Positions 5,903 to 15,642 are shown, numbered from the stretch's first letter. The stretch is DNA of 64,000 nt from Dyella sp. ASV21 (GCF_016428975.1 NZ_JAELTT010000005.1:59435-123434), one strand, 5' to 3'. The notes: generated from the sequence alone by a model not told the origin. Numbers and translations are program-made.

Positions 5903-7521
5903 GTGCACTGCTGGCCCAGACGATCCGCGAGACCGTCCACAAGCGGCAGGACGTCGACACCTGGCTGGACCAGGTCGACTATGCCTGGCTCAACAACGGC
6001 AGCTACGTGCCGAGCGCTTTCGCGCTGAACTTCGTCAACTTCATCAAGCTGGTCAACGGCGGGGAAGGCGAGAGCCACCCCACACCTGTCGTGCACATGG
6101 CCATGCTCGACAAGCTGACGGGCAAGGACACACGCCTGGCCAACCTGGTCTTCCGTGGTTCCGGCAAGACCACACTGTTCATCGAGTACCTGTTCCTCTA
6201 CATCGCCGTGTTTGGTGAGATCCCCGGGTTCGGCGACATCTCCGCGATGATCTACGTGTCGGACTCGATGGAGAACGGCGTTAAGTCGGCACGCAAGAAC
6301 ATTGAGTTCCGCTACCACAACTCAGCGTTCCTCCAGTATTGGTTGCCGGACGTCAAGTTCACCGACAACTACATTGAAGCGCGCAACCGCGACGGCCACC
6401 GTCTAGGCATGAAGATGTTCGGTGCCAAGACCGGTCTGCGCGGTACCAAGATCTTCGGTAAGCGTCCGGTGTTCTGCGTGCTCGACGACCTAGTCAGCGA
6501 CGACGACTCCAAGTCCAAGGCCGCGATGCAGGCGATCAAGGACACGGTCTACAAGGGCGTGGACTACGCGCTCGATCCGACCCGCCGCAAGATCGTCTTC
6601 AACGGCACGCCTTTCAACAAGGGCGACATCCTGTACGAAGCGGTGGAGTCCGGCGGCTGGGTGGTCAACGTGTGGCCGGTGTGCGAGCGCTTCCCTTGTT
6701 CGCGCGAAGAGTTCCGCGGCGCCTGGGAAGAGCGCTTCAGCTATGACTTCGTGCTAGAGCAGTACAACCTGGCGGTGAGCACGGGTCAGCTGGCCAGCTT
6801 CCGTCAGGAGCTTCTGCTGCGCATCACCAGTGCTGAGGATCAGCTGGTTCCGGCCGAGGCGCTGCGCTGGTACAACCGTGCGAACCTGCTGGCCAACCGC
6901 TCGCGCTTCAACTTCTACATCACCACCGACTGGGCCACGAGTTCCAAGCAGGGCGCCGACTACACGGTGATCGTCGTGTGGGCACTGAACAACAATGGCG
7001 ACTGGTTCCTGGTGGATGGCATCCGCCACCAGAAGACCATGGACAAGTCGCTGGATGAGCTGTTCCGCCTGGTCGCCATGTACCGACCCATGAACGTGGG
7101 TGTGGAAGTGACCGGTCAGCAGGGCGGCTTCGTACCGTGGATGCAGCAGGAGATGATGAACCGCAACGTGTGGTTCACCTTCGCCAGCTCGAACAACGGC
7201 AAGCAGCCGGGCGTGCGCCCCGACACCAACAAGCTGGCCCGCTTCCAGCTGGTGGTGCCCCTGTTCAACACCGGCAAGATCTACCTCCCCGAGGAGCTGC
7301 GCACCACCGAGTTCGTGGCGGCCGTCGTGGATGAGGTCACGCACGCTACCCCGGAAGGCTTCAAGTCCAAGAACGACGACTGCGCGGACAACATCAGCAT
7401 GTTGCCGCTGCTGGGTGCGTGGAAGCCAAGCGAAGAAGCTCCGATGGCGCAGAAGGACGATCGCTGGGAAATCGACGATCCCGAGCCCGATGTCGGGGGC
7501 ATGGCCGGGTACGTCGTCTAG
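5899..7521 (+). CDS. terminase large subunit (N4 gp68-like)
   Basis: The packaging motor, a 540-residue protein. The ATG at 5899 overlaps the stop of the DUF3307 gene; the open frame extends upstream but no better start is seen. The Walker A-type motif is FRGSGKTT near residue 91. The Walker B is FCVLDD near residue 195, followed by several acidic residues. The C-terminal nuclease domain begins at about residue 335 with TTDWAT and has later acidic positions including NDDCADN near residue 495. It would cut and translocate DNA through the portal (17711-19933). The gene is followed directly by ACTCCA-type sites. Confidence 0.93.
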   Translation: MSALLAQTIRETVHKRQDVDTWLDQVDYAWLNNGSYVPSAFALNFVNFIKLVNGGEGESHPTPVVHMAMLDKLTGKDTRLANLVFRGSGKTTLFIEYLFLYIAVFGEIPGFGDISAMIYVSDSMENGVKSARKNIEFRYHNSAFLQYWLPDVKFTDNYIEARNRDGHRLGMKMFGAKTGLRGTKIFGKRPVFCVLDDLVSDDDSKSKAAMQAIKDTVYKGVDYALDPTRRKIVFNGTPFNKGDILYEAVESGGWVVNVWPVCERFPCSREEFRGAWEERFSYDFVLEQYNLAVSTGQLASFRQELLLRITSAEDQLVPAEALRWYNRANLLANRSRFNFYITTDWATSSKQGADYTVIVVWALNNNGDWFLVDGIRHQKTMDKSLDELFRLVAMYRPMNVGVEVTGQQGGFVPWMQQEMMNRNVWFTFASSNNGKQPGVRPDTNKLARFQLVVPLFNTGKIYLPEELRTTEFVAAVVDEVTHATPEGFKSKNDDCADNISMLPLLGAWKPSEEAPMAQKDDRWEIDDPEPDVGGMAGYVV

Positions 7522-7522
7522 T

Positions 7523-7565
7523 CCTCCATTAACCCGTCCATCTATACTTGTGGGGTCTCCATCTA
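7523..7565 (+). promoter_or_regulatory. ACTCCA-type sites after TerL
   Basis: CCTCCATTAA (7523-7532) lies right after the TerL stop and TCTCCATCTA (7556-7565) lies 20 bases before the next start at 7586. A related GTCCATCTATAC lies between them and includes a TATACT that could be a -10 element. All read in the direction of the downstream gene. Confidence 0.5.
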
Positions 7566-7585
7566 TTCGGACTGGGCCTGCCTCC

Positions 7586-8350
7586 ATGAACCTGAGCGAG
7601 CTGCTGCAGAAGCTGTCGTACGGCCAGTTGTCCGAGCTGCCCATTGCGGGTGAGGGCACTGGTGTGGTGCCCGAAGCCAACATCCCCAAGCTGGTCGTCC
7701 GCATCAACGACGCCCTGGCGAAGCTATATGCCCGCTTCGACCTGCAGAAGCGCACGGTGATCCTGGAGACGGTAGACGGCGTGTACGCCTACCAGCTGGC
7801 GCCGCAGTTCGCCCAGACGTCGGGATCCAGCGAGCCGAACAAGTACCTGAAGGACACGGTGGCCAACCCGTTCCTGGACGACGTGCTGCAGGTGACCGCC
7901 ATCCTGGCGAACCAGGCGGCGCTGCCCACCGATCCGAACTACATCACCACGCCGCGCCTGGATGAAAACGACTACATCCCAATGCCGCTGAACGATGTCG
8001 AGGATCGGCTGAGCTGGCACACCCTCAGCTTCGACACGCTGGCGATGGACTACCCCAAGACTGGGGACCGGTACTTCATCCAGTACCGCGCCAAGCATGC
8101 TCCGATCCCGCTCAAGCCTGACGACCTGGACAAGGTGCAGATCCGCATCCCGTCGCAGCTGGAGACCGCACTGCTCTCGCACATCGCAGGCAACGTCTAC
8201 GCCGGCATGAGCATGGAGATGTCGCTGGCAAAGAGCCAGCAGCTGCTGGCGTTGTATGAGGCCGAGTGCAAGTTCCACGAGGAGCGTGACACCTTCACCC
8301 AGTTCAACGAGAGCGGCAATGTGAAGCCGCTGTTGGGTGGCTGGGTATGA
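7586..8350 (+). CDS. N4 gp67-like virion protein, probable adaptor
   Basis: A 254-residue protein. The ATG at 7586 follows the intergenic promoter-like region; the frame is open upstream only as a TerL shadow. The sequence begins MNLSELLQKLSYGQLSEL and contains IPKLVVRINDALAKLY, a pattern I associate with the conserved N4 gp67 family next to the terminase. It is mixed alpha/beta with no membrane segment. Its place between TerL and the tail fibres suggests a head-tail adaptor or tail-sheath component, which is inference. The stop overlaps the start of the long fibre gene by 4 bases. Confidence 0.6.
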   Translation: MNLSELLQKLSYGQLSELPIAGEGTGVVPEANIPKLVVRINDALAKLYARFDLQKRTVILETVDGVYAYQLAPQFAQTSGSSEPNKYLKDTVANPFLDDVLQVTAILANQAALPTDPNYITTPRLDENDYIPMPLNDVEDRLSWHTLSFDTLAMDYPKTGDRYFIQYRAKHAPIPLKPDDLDKVQIRIPSQLETALLSHIAGNVYAGMSMEMSLAKSQQLLALYEAECKFHEERDTFTQFNESGNVKPLLGGWV

Positions 8351-11300
8351 CGGCAAAGCTCGCCGGGGCGCCGGCGCTCGATGCTTACCTGCACCAGAGC
8401 TTCGAGGTCATCCAGTACGTCGCCGACAACATGCCGGCGATCAAGGCGGTGGCCGGTCACCTGACGCCGGTGGAAGACTTGGTCGACTTCAAGGCCACGA
8501 TCGACGATCTGCACGCCAAGCTCGGCCTACTGGTGGAAGCCAGCGAGCTGATCATCCAGACGACGCCGGCCGGCATCCGGCTTCTCCTGGCTCCGGATGC
8601 GCCGTCGCAGCGCCTGGTCATGGGCCTCGGTAGCGCGTCGGTCAAGGATGCGAGCTACTTCGCCAAGACCACCGACTTCGATGCACTGTCGCGCTACGTC
8701 GGCGAGATCAAGCTGATCACCGACCAGCTGACCGAGGACTTGGCCAAGCGCGCCACCAAGGTGGAGCTCGATGCCGCGGTCGACGGGCTGCAGACCCAGA
8801 TCACGGACCTGGCTGCGGTCGTGGCCTCCGGCGCGCGCATCAACGAGATCATCGAAGGCCTGGCCAAGGGTGAGTACACCGACTTGGTGAACTCGCAGAT
8901 CTCGCTGCTCACCTCCCGCGTCAACGATGCCGAGGGCAATCTCGCTGGCCAGGCCATCACCATGGGCCAGCTGTCGAGCCAGGTGAAGACCAATGCCGGC
9001 GGCATCACTGCGCTGTCCCAGGACTTGGTGTCGCTGCGCACGCAGGTGAGCGACACGGAAGCGCAGCTGGCCGGCAACACCACGTCGATCCACGAACTGT
9101 CCGGCCGCACCGAGACGCTGGAAGGCAAGGTCACGACGCAGGCCGAGGATCTGACCCAGCTGTCGGCGAAAGCGGACAACCTGGCCAGCAACATCAGCGC
9201 GCAGAGTGATGCGCTGCATCAGCTGCAGACGTTCGCCAGCAATACCGACGGCGAGCAGAAGTCCACCGCCAACGAAGTGAGCCAGCTCGCCGGCCGCATC
9301 ACGGTGGCGGAGGATGGGATCGCCGCTGGCGTTGAGGCGATGCACTCGCTGAGCACGGAGCTCGAGGCGACGCAGGCCGGGCTGTCGGCTGCCGCCACCG
9401 ACGTCACCAAGCTGAAGGCCTCGATCACCGGTACCGGTAACTTGCTGCCGAACACTGCGTTCGAGGCGGACACCCGTGCCTGGACGTTCTTCTCGCACGG
9501 TACCGGATGGGTGGCCTCCCAGCTGAAGCTCAACCTGGATCCGACCCGGTTGCCGCCGGCGCTGAATGTGCTGAGCACGAGCGCCAATGGCGTGCCTTCG
9601 GGTACCGCCGGCATTCGCTCGCAGCGGATCCCGATCAGTGCGCAGACCAAATACATCCTGTCCGGCTACCTCGCTGCCGAGAACTGCACGTTCGCCATGG
9701 AGTGGCGCCTGTTCAACGCAGCGGGCGTGCAGGTCGGGCTAGGTGTGGTGGGGCAGGTCACCAACGTGGCGCCAGCCAACAACCTGGTAAACTGGGCTCG
9801 AGTGTTCAACGGCGTGCAGACCTCTGCTGACGCCGCAATGCTGGAAGTGCAGTTGTGGGTGACCAACTGCAATACCGCGCCGCCGAAAGTGTGGTTCCTC
9901 CGCCCGATGATGGAAGAGGCGGTCGGTACCCAGACGGAGCCAAGTCCGTGGGTGCCCGGGGTCAGTGGCCTCGAGGAGACCATGGCCACCGCGATCAACG
10001 AACTGACGGTGCGTGTCGAGTCGACCGAAGCGGGTCTGCTGGCCCAGGCCGAGAGTGTGACCAAGCTCCAGGCACGCATCGGCAACGTCGTGCACTGGCG
10101 AGTAGTGACCATCGCTGGTTCCGGCAATGCCGCTTCGGTGGGCGCTCCGCTTGAGCCGACCATCCGCGTGCTAGGCGATCCGAACGCGCTCGCTGCCTAC
10201 ACGTTCCAGCGTGGCCTGACGCTGATCCGCTTCAGCGCTAACGGTGAGATCGAAAGCGCCACGCGCTTCGACACGTATGCGAGCGTGACCGAGCGCCGCA
10301 ACCTTACCGCTGCGCTCGAAGCGCTCGGCCCGAACGATGACTTCCTCCTGGTCAGCGAGAACAACCACGGCATCAAGGATGCGCCGCTCACCGCGGCGAT
10401 GGAGCGCTGCGGCGCCAACCTCTTCTCCACGATCTCTGGTTCCACGCCGTATGCACTGCGTGGTCGTGGTGGCATCGGTAAGGGCGGTGGCATCGAGAAC
10501 TTCCCGACCAGCGAGAACCAGTACATCGACTTCAGCCTCACCACCGTCAACGACAGGGTACAGGGACTCGGTGACCAGGCGGTGCTGTCGGGCGTGGCTG
10601 ATGCCGTGCAGCAGATGTCCACGAAGGTAGAAGAGATCGCCGGCGAGATGACGGCGGTGGCTGCGGCCAACACAGCACTGAGTGCCCGCACCGATGGATC
10701 CGAAGCGGCCCTGGTCAATGAGCTGATCATCCGGGCGTCGCGCAACGCGCTGGTGACGAGCCAGGTCAACCTGATGGACAGCCGCCTCACCTCAGCAGAG
10801 ACCGGGCTGACGGCAGCGGCCACCACGGTCGCAGGCTACGAGACGCGCATGACCAATGCCGAGGGTGCGATCTCTTCGCAAACGCAGAAGATCGACCACC
10901 TCAGCAACGTCGTTGATGGCGAGCTCGCCGGTACCAACGAGACGATCGCGGCACTGAGCTCGAAGGTAGACCGGCAGGGCGACACCATCACAGCGCAGGG
11001 CAGCTCGATCACCTCGCTAACCTCCAAGGTGGATGACTCGAAGACCGGACTGGCAGCGACGGCCTCGGGGCTGTCGGGGCTCACCACTCGGGTTAGCTCG
11101 GCCGAGGGATCGCTGAGCTCGCAGGCGACGCAGATCTCCAGCCTTGACACCAAGATCGGCAGCGTATCCACGTCGTTGTCCTCGGAATCCACGGCACGCG
11201 CTAGTGCTGACACAGCGCTCGGCAGCCGCATCGACACCCTGAAGACCACGGTCGATGGCAACACTGCGGCGATCACCGCGGAGCAGACGGCACGTGCCAA

Positions 11301-12183
11301 TGGCGACTCGGCAAACGCCGCCAGCATCACCTCGTTGTCGACGACGGTGGGTGGGCACACCGCCAGCATCACGACCATGCAGCAAAGCATCGACGGTGTG
11401 CGAGCACGCGCCGGCGTCATGTTGGACGTGAACGGGCGAGTCACCGGTTGGTCGCTCAACAACGATGGAAAGTCCGGCACCTTCGACGTGGTGGCTGACC
11501 GTTTCAGTGTGAGCAACCCGGCGGGCGGTGATTCCCTCACCTGGACCGGTGGTGTGCAGATTGCGCGCTCGGGTGCCTACATGAAGGTGACCGGGCCTGG
11601 CTTCGGCAACGCCGGTCAGTTCATCGAATGGTACGGCCCGGTCATGCAGACGTGGCAGTGCTCGGAAGCCAATGCACTCTACTACCTGAAGAAGGATGGC
11701 TCGGCGTACTTCGGTGGATCGCTGTCGGCCGGCATTCTGAAAAACTCGATCGCCACTTCGATCGTGAGCAACACGGCACAGGTGGAGACCAGCCCGTTTG
11801 GTACCAACGGTCGCTCAAAGGTCATCGTGGCCTCGTTGTTCTACGGCGTCAACGGCACCGTCAATGGCAATGCTGCCGGCTACTACAACGGCTTGCAGAC
11901 CGACGCCGTTATCACGCTCTATCGCAGCTATGCCGGCGGTGGTTGGCAGTGGATCAACGCGATCACTGTCTACGGCAGCTGCCAGGCCGACTACGACGGC
12001 GAGTTCAAGCGCACCAACATCACGCAGCGTCTGGATGGCGCCATCACCATGACTGACTCGCTCGGCGGCACGGGCACCTTCAACTATCTACTTCAGGTGA
12101 GCAACGCACATGGGTGGCCAACACAGATGGCCAACGGCAACACCGGCAACCAGCGTCTCACCATCGTCTCTACCGAATCGTGA
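8347..12183 (+). CDS. long tail fibre with ILEI-like and J-like domains
   Basis: A 1278-residue fibre. Residues 1-130 are a globular attachment region; 130-360 form coiled-coil repeats. Residues 361-540 look like a carbohydrate-binding jelly roll (NLLPNTAFE start, W-rich, ending SPWVPG). Residues 578-735 match the ILEI/FAM3 GG domain: RFDTYAS, then a DDFLLV-type strand, then YALRGRGGIGKGG. Residues 735-1015 are a second coiled coil. Residues 1020-1060 (DVNGRVTGWSL, then VVADRFSV) match the lambda J-type DUF1983 segment, followed by a C-terminal tip of about 200 residues. It is probably the main receptor-binding fibre. It overlaps the gp67-like gene by 4 bases. Confidence 0.85.
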   Translation: MTAKLAGAPALDAYLHQSFEVIQYVADNMPAIKAVAGHLTPVEDLVDFKATIDDLHAKLGLLVEASELIIQTTPAGIRLLLAPDAPSQRLVMGLGSASVKDASYFAKTTDFDALSRYVGEIKLITDQLTEDLAKRATKVELDAAVDGLQTQITDLAAVVASGARINEIIEGLAKGEYTDLVNSQISLLTSRVNDAEGNLAGQAITMGQLSSQVKTNAGGITALSQDLVSLRTQVSDTEAQLAGNTTSIHELSGRTETLEGKVTTQAEDLTQLSAKADNLASNISAQSDALHQLQTFASNTDGEQKSTANEVSQLAGRITVAEDGIAAGVEAMHSLSTELEATQAGLSAAATDVTKLKASITGTGNLLPNTAFEADTRAWTFFSHGTGWVASQLKLNLDPTRLPPALNVLSTSANGVPSGTAGIRSQRIPISAQTKYILSGYLAAENCTFAMEWRLFNAAGVQVGLGVVGQVTNVAPANNLVNWARVFNGVQTSADAAMLEVQLWVTNCNTAPPKVWFLRPMMEEAVGTQTEPSPWVPGVSGLEETMATAINELTVRVESTEAGLLAQAESVTKLQARIGNVVHWRVVTIAGSGNAASVGAPLEPTIRVLGDPNALAAYTFQRGLTLIRFSANGEIESATRFDTYASVTERRNLTAALEALGPNDDFLLVSENNHGIKDAPLTAAMERCGANLFSTISGSTPYALRGRGGIGKGGGIENFPTSENQYIDFSLTTVNDRVQGLGDQAVLSGVADAVQQMSTKVEEIAGEMTAVAAANTALSARTDGSEAALVNELIIRASRNALVTSQVNLMDSRLTSAETGLTAAATTVAGYETRMTNAEGAISSQTQKIDHLSNVVDGELAGTNETIAALSSKVDRQGDTITAQGSSITSLTSKVDDSKTGLAATASGLSGLTTRVSSAEGSLSSQATQISSLDTKIGSVSTSLSSESTARASADTALGSRIDTLKTTVDGNTAAITAEQTARANGDSANAASITSLSTTVGGHTASITTMQQSIDGVRARAGVMLDVNGRVTGWSLNNDGKSGTFDVVADRFSVSNPAGGDSLTWTGGVQIARSGAYMKVTGPGFGNAGQFIEWYGPVMQTWQCSEANALYYLKKDGSAYFGGSLSAGILKNSIATSIVSNTAQVETSPFGTNGRSKVIVASLFYGVNGTVNGNAAGYYNGLQTDAVITLYRSYAGGGWQWINAITVYGSCQADYDGEFKRTNITQRLDGAITMTDSLGGTGTFNYLLQVSNAHGWPTQMANGNTGNQRLTIVSTES

Positions 12184-12208
12184 CCCCGGCTGCAGGAAAG
12201 GAACACGC

Positions 12209-14236
12209 ATGAGTGCATATAGCGAACTGCAAGCCTGGTTGAAAGGCACGCCTACCGGCGGCCCGTACGGGGATGGCAGGTACCCGCTGACGGGTGCTGA
12301 CGGCAAGACCTACCTGCTGCTGTGCCCGGCCGCTGACCAGCTGGCCCAGGACAACCTGGCGGTGGCGCCCATGACCTATGCCATTGCAGCGAAGGACTCG
12401 GCTGATGCAGCAGCAGCCTCTGCGGCGACCGCTGCCGCTTCGGAATCTGCGGCGGCCGGGTCTAAGTCAGCAGCTGCGGGTTCGGAGACAGCTGCGGCCG
12501 GTAGTGCCACTGCAGCGAAGACCTCCGAAACGAATGCCAAGACCTCGGAGGGCAATGCCAAAACGTCGGAAACGAATGCGAAGACCTCCGAGACCAACGC
12601 CAAGGCTTCGGAAACGGCGGCGGCTGCATCGAAGACCGCAGCGGCCACGAGTGAGTCGAATGCGCTCGCCTCGAAGAACGCAGCGGCCACATCGGCTACC
12701 AACGCAGGAACCAGTGAGACCAATGCTGCGGCGAGCAAGACGGCGGCTGCTGGATCGGCCACTGCCGCTGCAAACTCTGCATCCGCGGCTTCGGGCTCTG
12801 CTACTGCCGCTGCAAACTCTGCGGCAGCGGCCAGTGGGTCCGAGGGGCGGGCTAAGACGTCCGAGACCAACGCCAAGACCTCAGAGACGAACGCCAGCAC
12901 GTCTGCCTCCAACTCAGCGGGCTCAGCTTCGGCTGCAAGCGTAAATGCTGGCAATGCCTCAGCATCCGCCACTCAGGCAGCGGCCTCAGCGTCAGCTGCC
13001 GCGAGCTCGACAGCTCTTGCTCAAAAGTGGGCTGAGAACGGCGTGGACATCGAAGTCACCTCGGGCATGTACTCGGCGAAGCATTGGGCGACCAAGGCGA
13101 AGACTTGGGTCCAGGGCGTTACGACGGTTGCTGGCCGCGCAGGGGATGTCGTCCTGGGCATTAGCGATGTGGTTAATCTACAGAGCGCGCTCGACGCCAA
13201 ACTACCCAGCACAGGCGGCACGGTGACGGGCAACTTGATTATGAGTAATGCCAGCATCGCCGTGGTGAGCGGAGCGTACACAAGCTACCTGAGCGCAGAC
13301 GCTTCTGGCGTCGTTGGCTTCATCAACAAGGCAAGGACTGCCTGGAACATGATGCTGGACGACTCTGGAACTGCGACGTTTCGCAGCGGAGTCATAGCAA
13401 CCGGGGCGCTCCGTGCGAGCGGTTGGGGTGGTACGGCCACCGACGGCGTCATGTATTTTGGTTCCGGCGACTCGTACCTCTACAAGAACAGCGTTAACTT
13501 TACGTTCAAGAACGAGCAGGGTGGTTGGACGGCGACGTTGAATGCAGGCGGAACCATTTGGACGTCCCTCAACTTCAACCCAGCTAGCAAGTTGGATGCG
13601 CGAGGTAGCCTCGCTGTTAGCGGCTCAATTATCACCGACTGGAATAGTGCGGATACCAACGGCTGGTACATGGCGTCTGGTGCGGCAAACGCTCCTGGCA
13701 ACGCCTGGTATATGGGGCGCGTCACGAAGCACAACGACGCGTGGATTCAGCAGGAGCTGTGGGACTTCACGAACATCGCCGAGACCGTCCGCTACCGCCG
13801 ACACAAGCTAAGTGGTACGTGGGGGCCTTGGACAGGGCGCATGCGCTTCGATGGCAATGCTGATCCCGCGCTGGGTGAGGGCAATTGTGCTCTGGTAACC
13901 ACCGGTTGGGGCGGCGGCGGCTGGAGCATGATCGACAACGGAGTGCATGGCCGCATCTACATGAATGCAGATGGCGGCATTCGTATCGGCTCCGGGGGCT
14001 CCGGCGCTGGCATCTCTGTGGGTCTCATCGTCTATAGCAACGGTATCCAAATCCCTGGCGCCCCGAGGATGGTCAACGAAGGCGGCGTGCTTCGCCTCGA
14101 AGGGCAGATGCGTTCCTATAACCGCTACCAGTCGCTGGCTAACGATGGCTCCCGCTGGGTGGAGAACCCGCGCGTCTTCGTTCAAGGCAATGATCCAGGT
14201 AACTCTGCTGGTGATGGCGATCTGTGGTTCTGGTAA
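12209..14236 (+). CDS. second tail fibre, Ala/Ser/Thr repeat shaft
   Basis: A 675-residue fibre. The ATG at 12209 follows AGGAAAGGA. Residues 1-65 form a small N-terminal attachment domain. Residues 68-275 are a low-complexity shaft rich in Ala, Ser and Thr with heptad-like KTSETNA units, as in lambda Stf-type side fibres. Residues 275-310 carry the WAENGVD...YSAKHWA segment typical of such fibres, followed by a C-terminal beta-rich tip with many Gly and Trp. The C-terminal DNA is visibly less GC-rich than the shaft, consistent with exchange of receptor-binding tips. The next gene starts directly after the stop. Confidence 0.85.
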   Translation: MSAYSELQAWLKGTPTGGPYGDGRYPLTGADGKTYLLLCPAADQLAQDNLAVAPMTYAIAAKDSADAAAASAATAAASESAAAGSKSAAAGSETAAAGSATAAKTSETNAKTSEGNAKTSETNAKTSETNAKASETAAAASKTAAATSESNALASKNAAATSATNAGTSETNAAASKTAAAGSATAAANSASAASGSATAAANSAAAASGSEGRAKTSETNAKTSETNASTSASNSAGSASAASVNAGNASASATQAAASASAAASSTALAQKWAENGVDIEVTSGMYSAKHWATKAKTWVQGVTTVAGRAGDVVLGISDVVNLQSALDAKLPSTGGTVTGNLIMSNASIAVVSGAYTSYLSADASGVVGFINKARTAWNMMLDDSGTATFRSGVIATGALRASGWGGTATDGVMYFGSGDSYLYKNSVNFTFKNEQGGWTATLNAGGTIWTSLNFNPASKLDARGSLAVSGSIITDWNSADTNGWYMASGAANAPGNAWYMGRVTKHNDAWIQQELWDFTNIAETVRYRRHKLSGTWGPWTGRMRFDGNADPALGEGNCALVTTGWGGGGWSMIDNGVHGRIYMNADGGIRIGSGGSGAGISVGLIVYSNGIQIPGAPRMVNEGGVLRLEGQMRSYNRYQSLANDGSRWVENPRVFVQGNDPGNSAGDGDLWFW

Positions 14237-14689
14237 ATGGCTAACACTCGACGCTCAGGTGGTGGCTGGACCACCAACACAGTCAGCCGTCGGCGCAACG
14301 GTGGCGGATGGTCGGACATACAGAACGGCTACCGTCGCTCGGGCGGTGGCTGGGTTTTGATGTACTCCGCGCTATCTGCGTACGCCAACGGCACCACGGC
14401 CAGGTTCAGCATCGGCAATACGACAACCCCACGCACGAGGGTCATGTCGACGACCGCCACAGCGACTGCGAGCGGTGGCGGTACGATCACGTACAACTGG
14501 TGGATTACCGGGTACACGGGGGTGGGTAGCCCCTCGCTCAGTGGAATCAACTCAGCGTCGGTCTCGGTGTCAGGCACCATCACCTTGAACGAACCTGGCA
14601 CGGTCTACCTCAACTGCACCGTGTCGAACGGCGGCTCTTCGGTGACCGTATCCACATCTGTTGCTTTCAGCTACTACAACACTGTCTAA
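14237..14689 (+). CDS. fibre accessory protein with Ig-like fold
   Basis: A 150-residue protein starting immediately after the fibre stop. The first 38 residues contain three RR-x-GGGW-type repeats (near residues 5, 18 and 33). The rest, about residues 45-150, is a Ser/Thr/Val-rich beta sandwich that looks like an Ig-like or PKD-type domain. It may decorate the fibre tip or assist its folding. The direct juxtaposition with the fibre gene supports a joint function. No family name can be given with confidence. Confidence 0.6.
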   Translation: MANTRRSGGGWTTNTVSRRRNGGGWSDIQNGYRRSGGGWVLMYSALSAYANGTTARFSIGNTTTPRTRVMSTTATATASGGGTITYNWWITGYTGVGSPSLSGINSASVSVSGTITLNEPGTVYLNCTVSNGGSSVTVSTSVAFSYYNTV

Positions 14690-14705
14690 CGAAGACGAGG
14701 GACGT

Positions 14706-15089
14706 ATGGCCTACATCGGTACCGAAACGGGTGACCTCACGACCGAAATCGTGGCACCAAAAATTGAAATCCAGTGGGACTCGGTCAAGCAGGATGGCCA
14801 GATCCTTTTCTACACACAGCGCCTGATGTCGCTCAACGGTGTACCGGTGGCCGCACAGGATCTAAACCACCTGATGATCGTGCCGGTGAAGGAGTTGCTA
14901 CCGCGCAGCTTCAAGGTCGAGGGGCAGGACGCTGAGGGCAACTACTTCGCCATGGACGTGCCGACGACGCTGATGATGGGGTACATCAAGGCGTGCTTCG
15001 ACACGTTGTACGAGGAGAAGATCGTCAACTATGTGCCGCCCACTGTGGCACCAGGCGCATTGCCCACCGAAGTACCTGCCGCAGAGTGA
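14706..15089 (+). CDS. hypothetical tail-region protein
   Basis: A 127-residue protein with GAGGGACGT before the ATG. It is mostly beta strands (KIEIQWDSV, QILFYTQRL), with a helical segment near residues 85-105 and a proline-rich C-terminus. It is the last rightward gene of the fibre cluster and is followed by a strong bidirectional terminator, so it is probably co-expressed with the fibres. I do not recognise the family; a small fibre chaperone or decoration protein is possible. Confidence 0.6.
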   Translation: MAYIGTETGDLTTEIVAPKIEIQWDSVKQDGQILFYTQRLMSLNGVPVAAQDLNHLMIVPVKELLPRSFKVEGQDAEGNYFAMDVPTTLMMGYIKACFDTLYEEKIVNYVPPTVAPGALPTEVPAAE

Positions 15090-15098
15090 TCCAAAGAA

Positions 15099-15128
15099 AA
15101 GCCCCTCATTCGAGGGGCTTCTTCTTTC
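15099..15128. terminator. bidirectional terminator
   Basis: AAGCCCCT pairs with AGGGGCTT around CATTCG; CTTCTTTC follows on the right and an A-rich run precedes it, so it can stop both the fibre operon and the convergent lysis operon. Confidence 0.85.
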
Positions 15129-15642
15129 ACGGTGTGTGCGGTGGACTTAGTCCAAGTGCCCGGACGTACCCTTGCAGGTAGTCGAGCTTTTCTCGGTCGC
15201 TGATGATGTCGGCTCGCAAATCGAAAACAGCGTGTCGAGTTTCTGTACTGAGTTCGACGCCGGCAGCATCGCCCAGGCTGCCGGGGCCGCTGGCTTGGGA
15301 GCTGCTGGTTCCGCTTTGGGGGCACGTGGTGCCTGTGAGGCGCATCCGCTGAGCAACAGCAAGACTAGAACTGAGAGAAGCATTCGTGGTGAGCGCATCG
15401 CTTAGGGCCTTCGTTTTGGTGGTGTCGAGCTGGGTGAGTTGGTTCTGTAGATCCTGTGCCCTGGCCGACAGCTCGGTGAACCTGTTGATGTAGTCCGTCT
15501 GATCAGCGTACTTGGCCTGGAGATCAGCGAGCTCGTGGGCGGTACTTTGTGCCGCCGCTGTGTAGCTGCGGATGCCATACCCAGTACCAAGCCCGAGTAA
15601 CAGAGTAACCAAGCTCACGATAAGCACGCTTCGTAGTGTCAT
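15127..15642 (-). CDS. Rz: i-spanin (Rz-like)
   Basis: A 171-residue protein with one N-terminal membrane anchor (residues 5-25, LIVSLVTLLLGLG) followed by a long periplasmic coiled-coil helix (about residues 30-95). This is the layout of an inner-membrane spanin subunit. A second gene with a lipobox is nested in another frame inside it, the classic Rz/Rz1 arrangement. Together they would join inner and outer membranes in the last step of lysis. The start overlaps the 3' end of the holin-like gene upstream. Confidence 0.85.
   Translation of the reverse strand: MTLRSVLIVSLVTLLLGLGTGYGIRSYTAAAQSTAHELADLQAKYADQTDYINRFTELSARAQDLQNQLTQLDTTKTKALSDALTTNASLSSSLAVAQRMRLTGTTCPQSGTSSSQASGPGSLGDAAGVELSTETRHAVFDLRADIISDREKLDYLQGYVRALGLSPPHTP
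15147..15398 (-). CDS. Rz1: o-spanin lipoprotein (Rz1-like), nested
   Basis: An 83-residue protein entirely inside the Rz-like gene in another frame. It has a signal peptide (MRSPRMLLSVLVLLLLSGC) with the lipobox LLSGC, so the mature lipoprotein would start at Cys19. The mature part is rich in proline and alanine, as is usual for Rz1. It would sit in the outer membrane and bind the C-terminus of the i-spanin. Confidence 0.85.
   Translation of the reverse strand: MRSPRMLLSVLVLLLLSGCASQAPRAPKAEPAAPKPAAPAAWAMLPASNSVQKLDTLFSICEPTSSATEKSSTTCKGTSGHLD

Noticed and set aside
12376..12972. Open frames on both strands across the fibre shaft (188 and 198 codons)
   Set aside because: They arise from the repetitive Ala/Ser/Thr codons of the shaft; the composition is unnatural in both alternatives.
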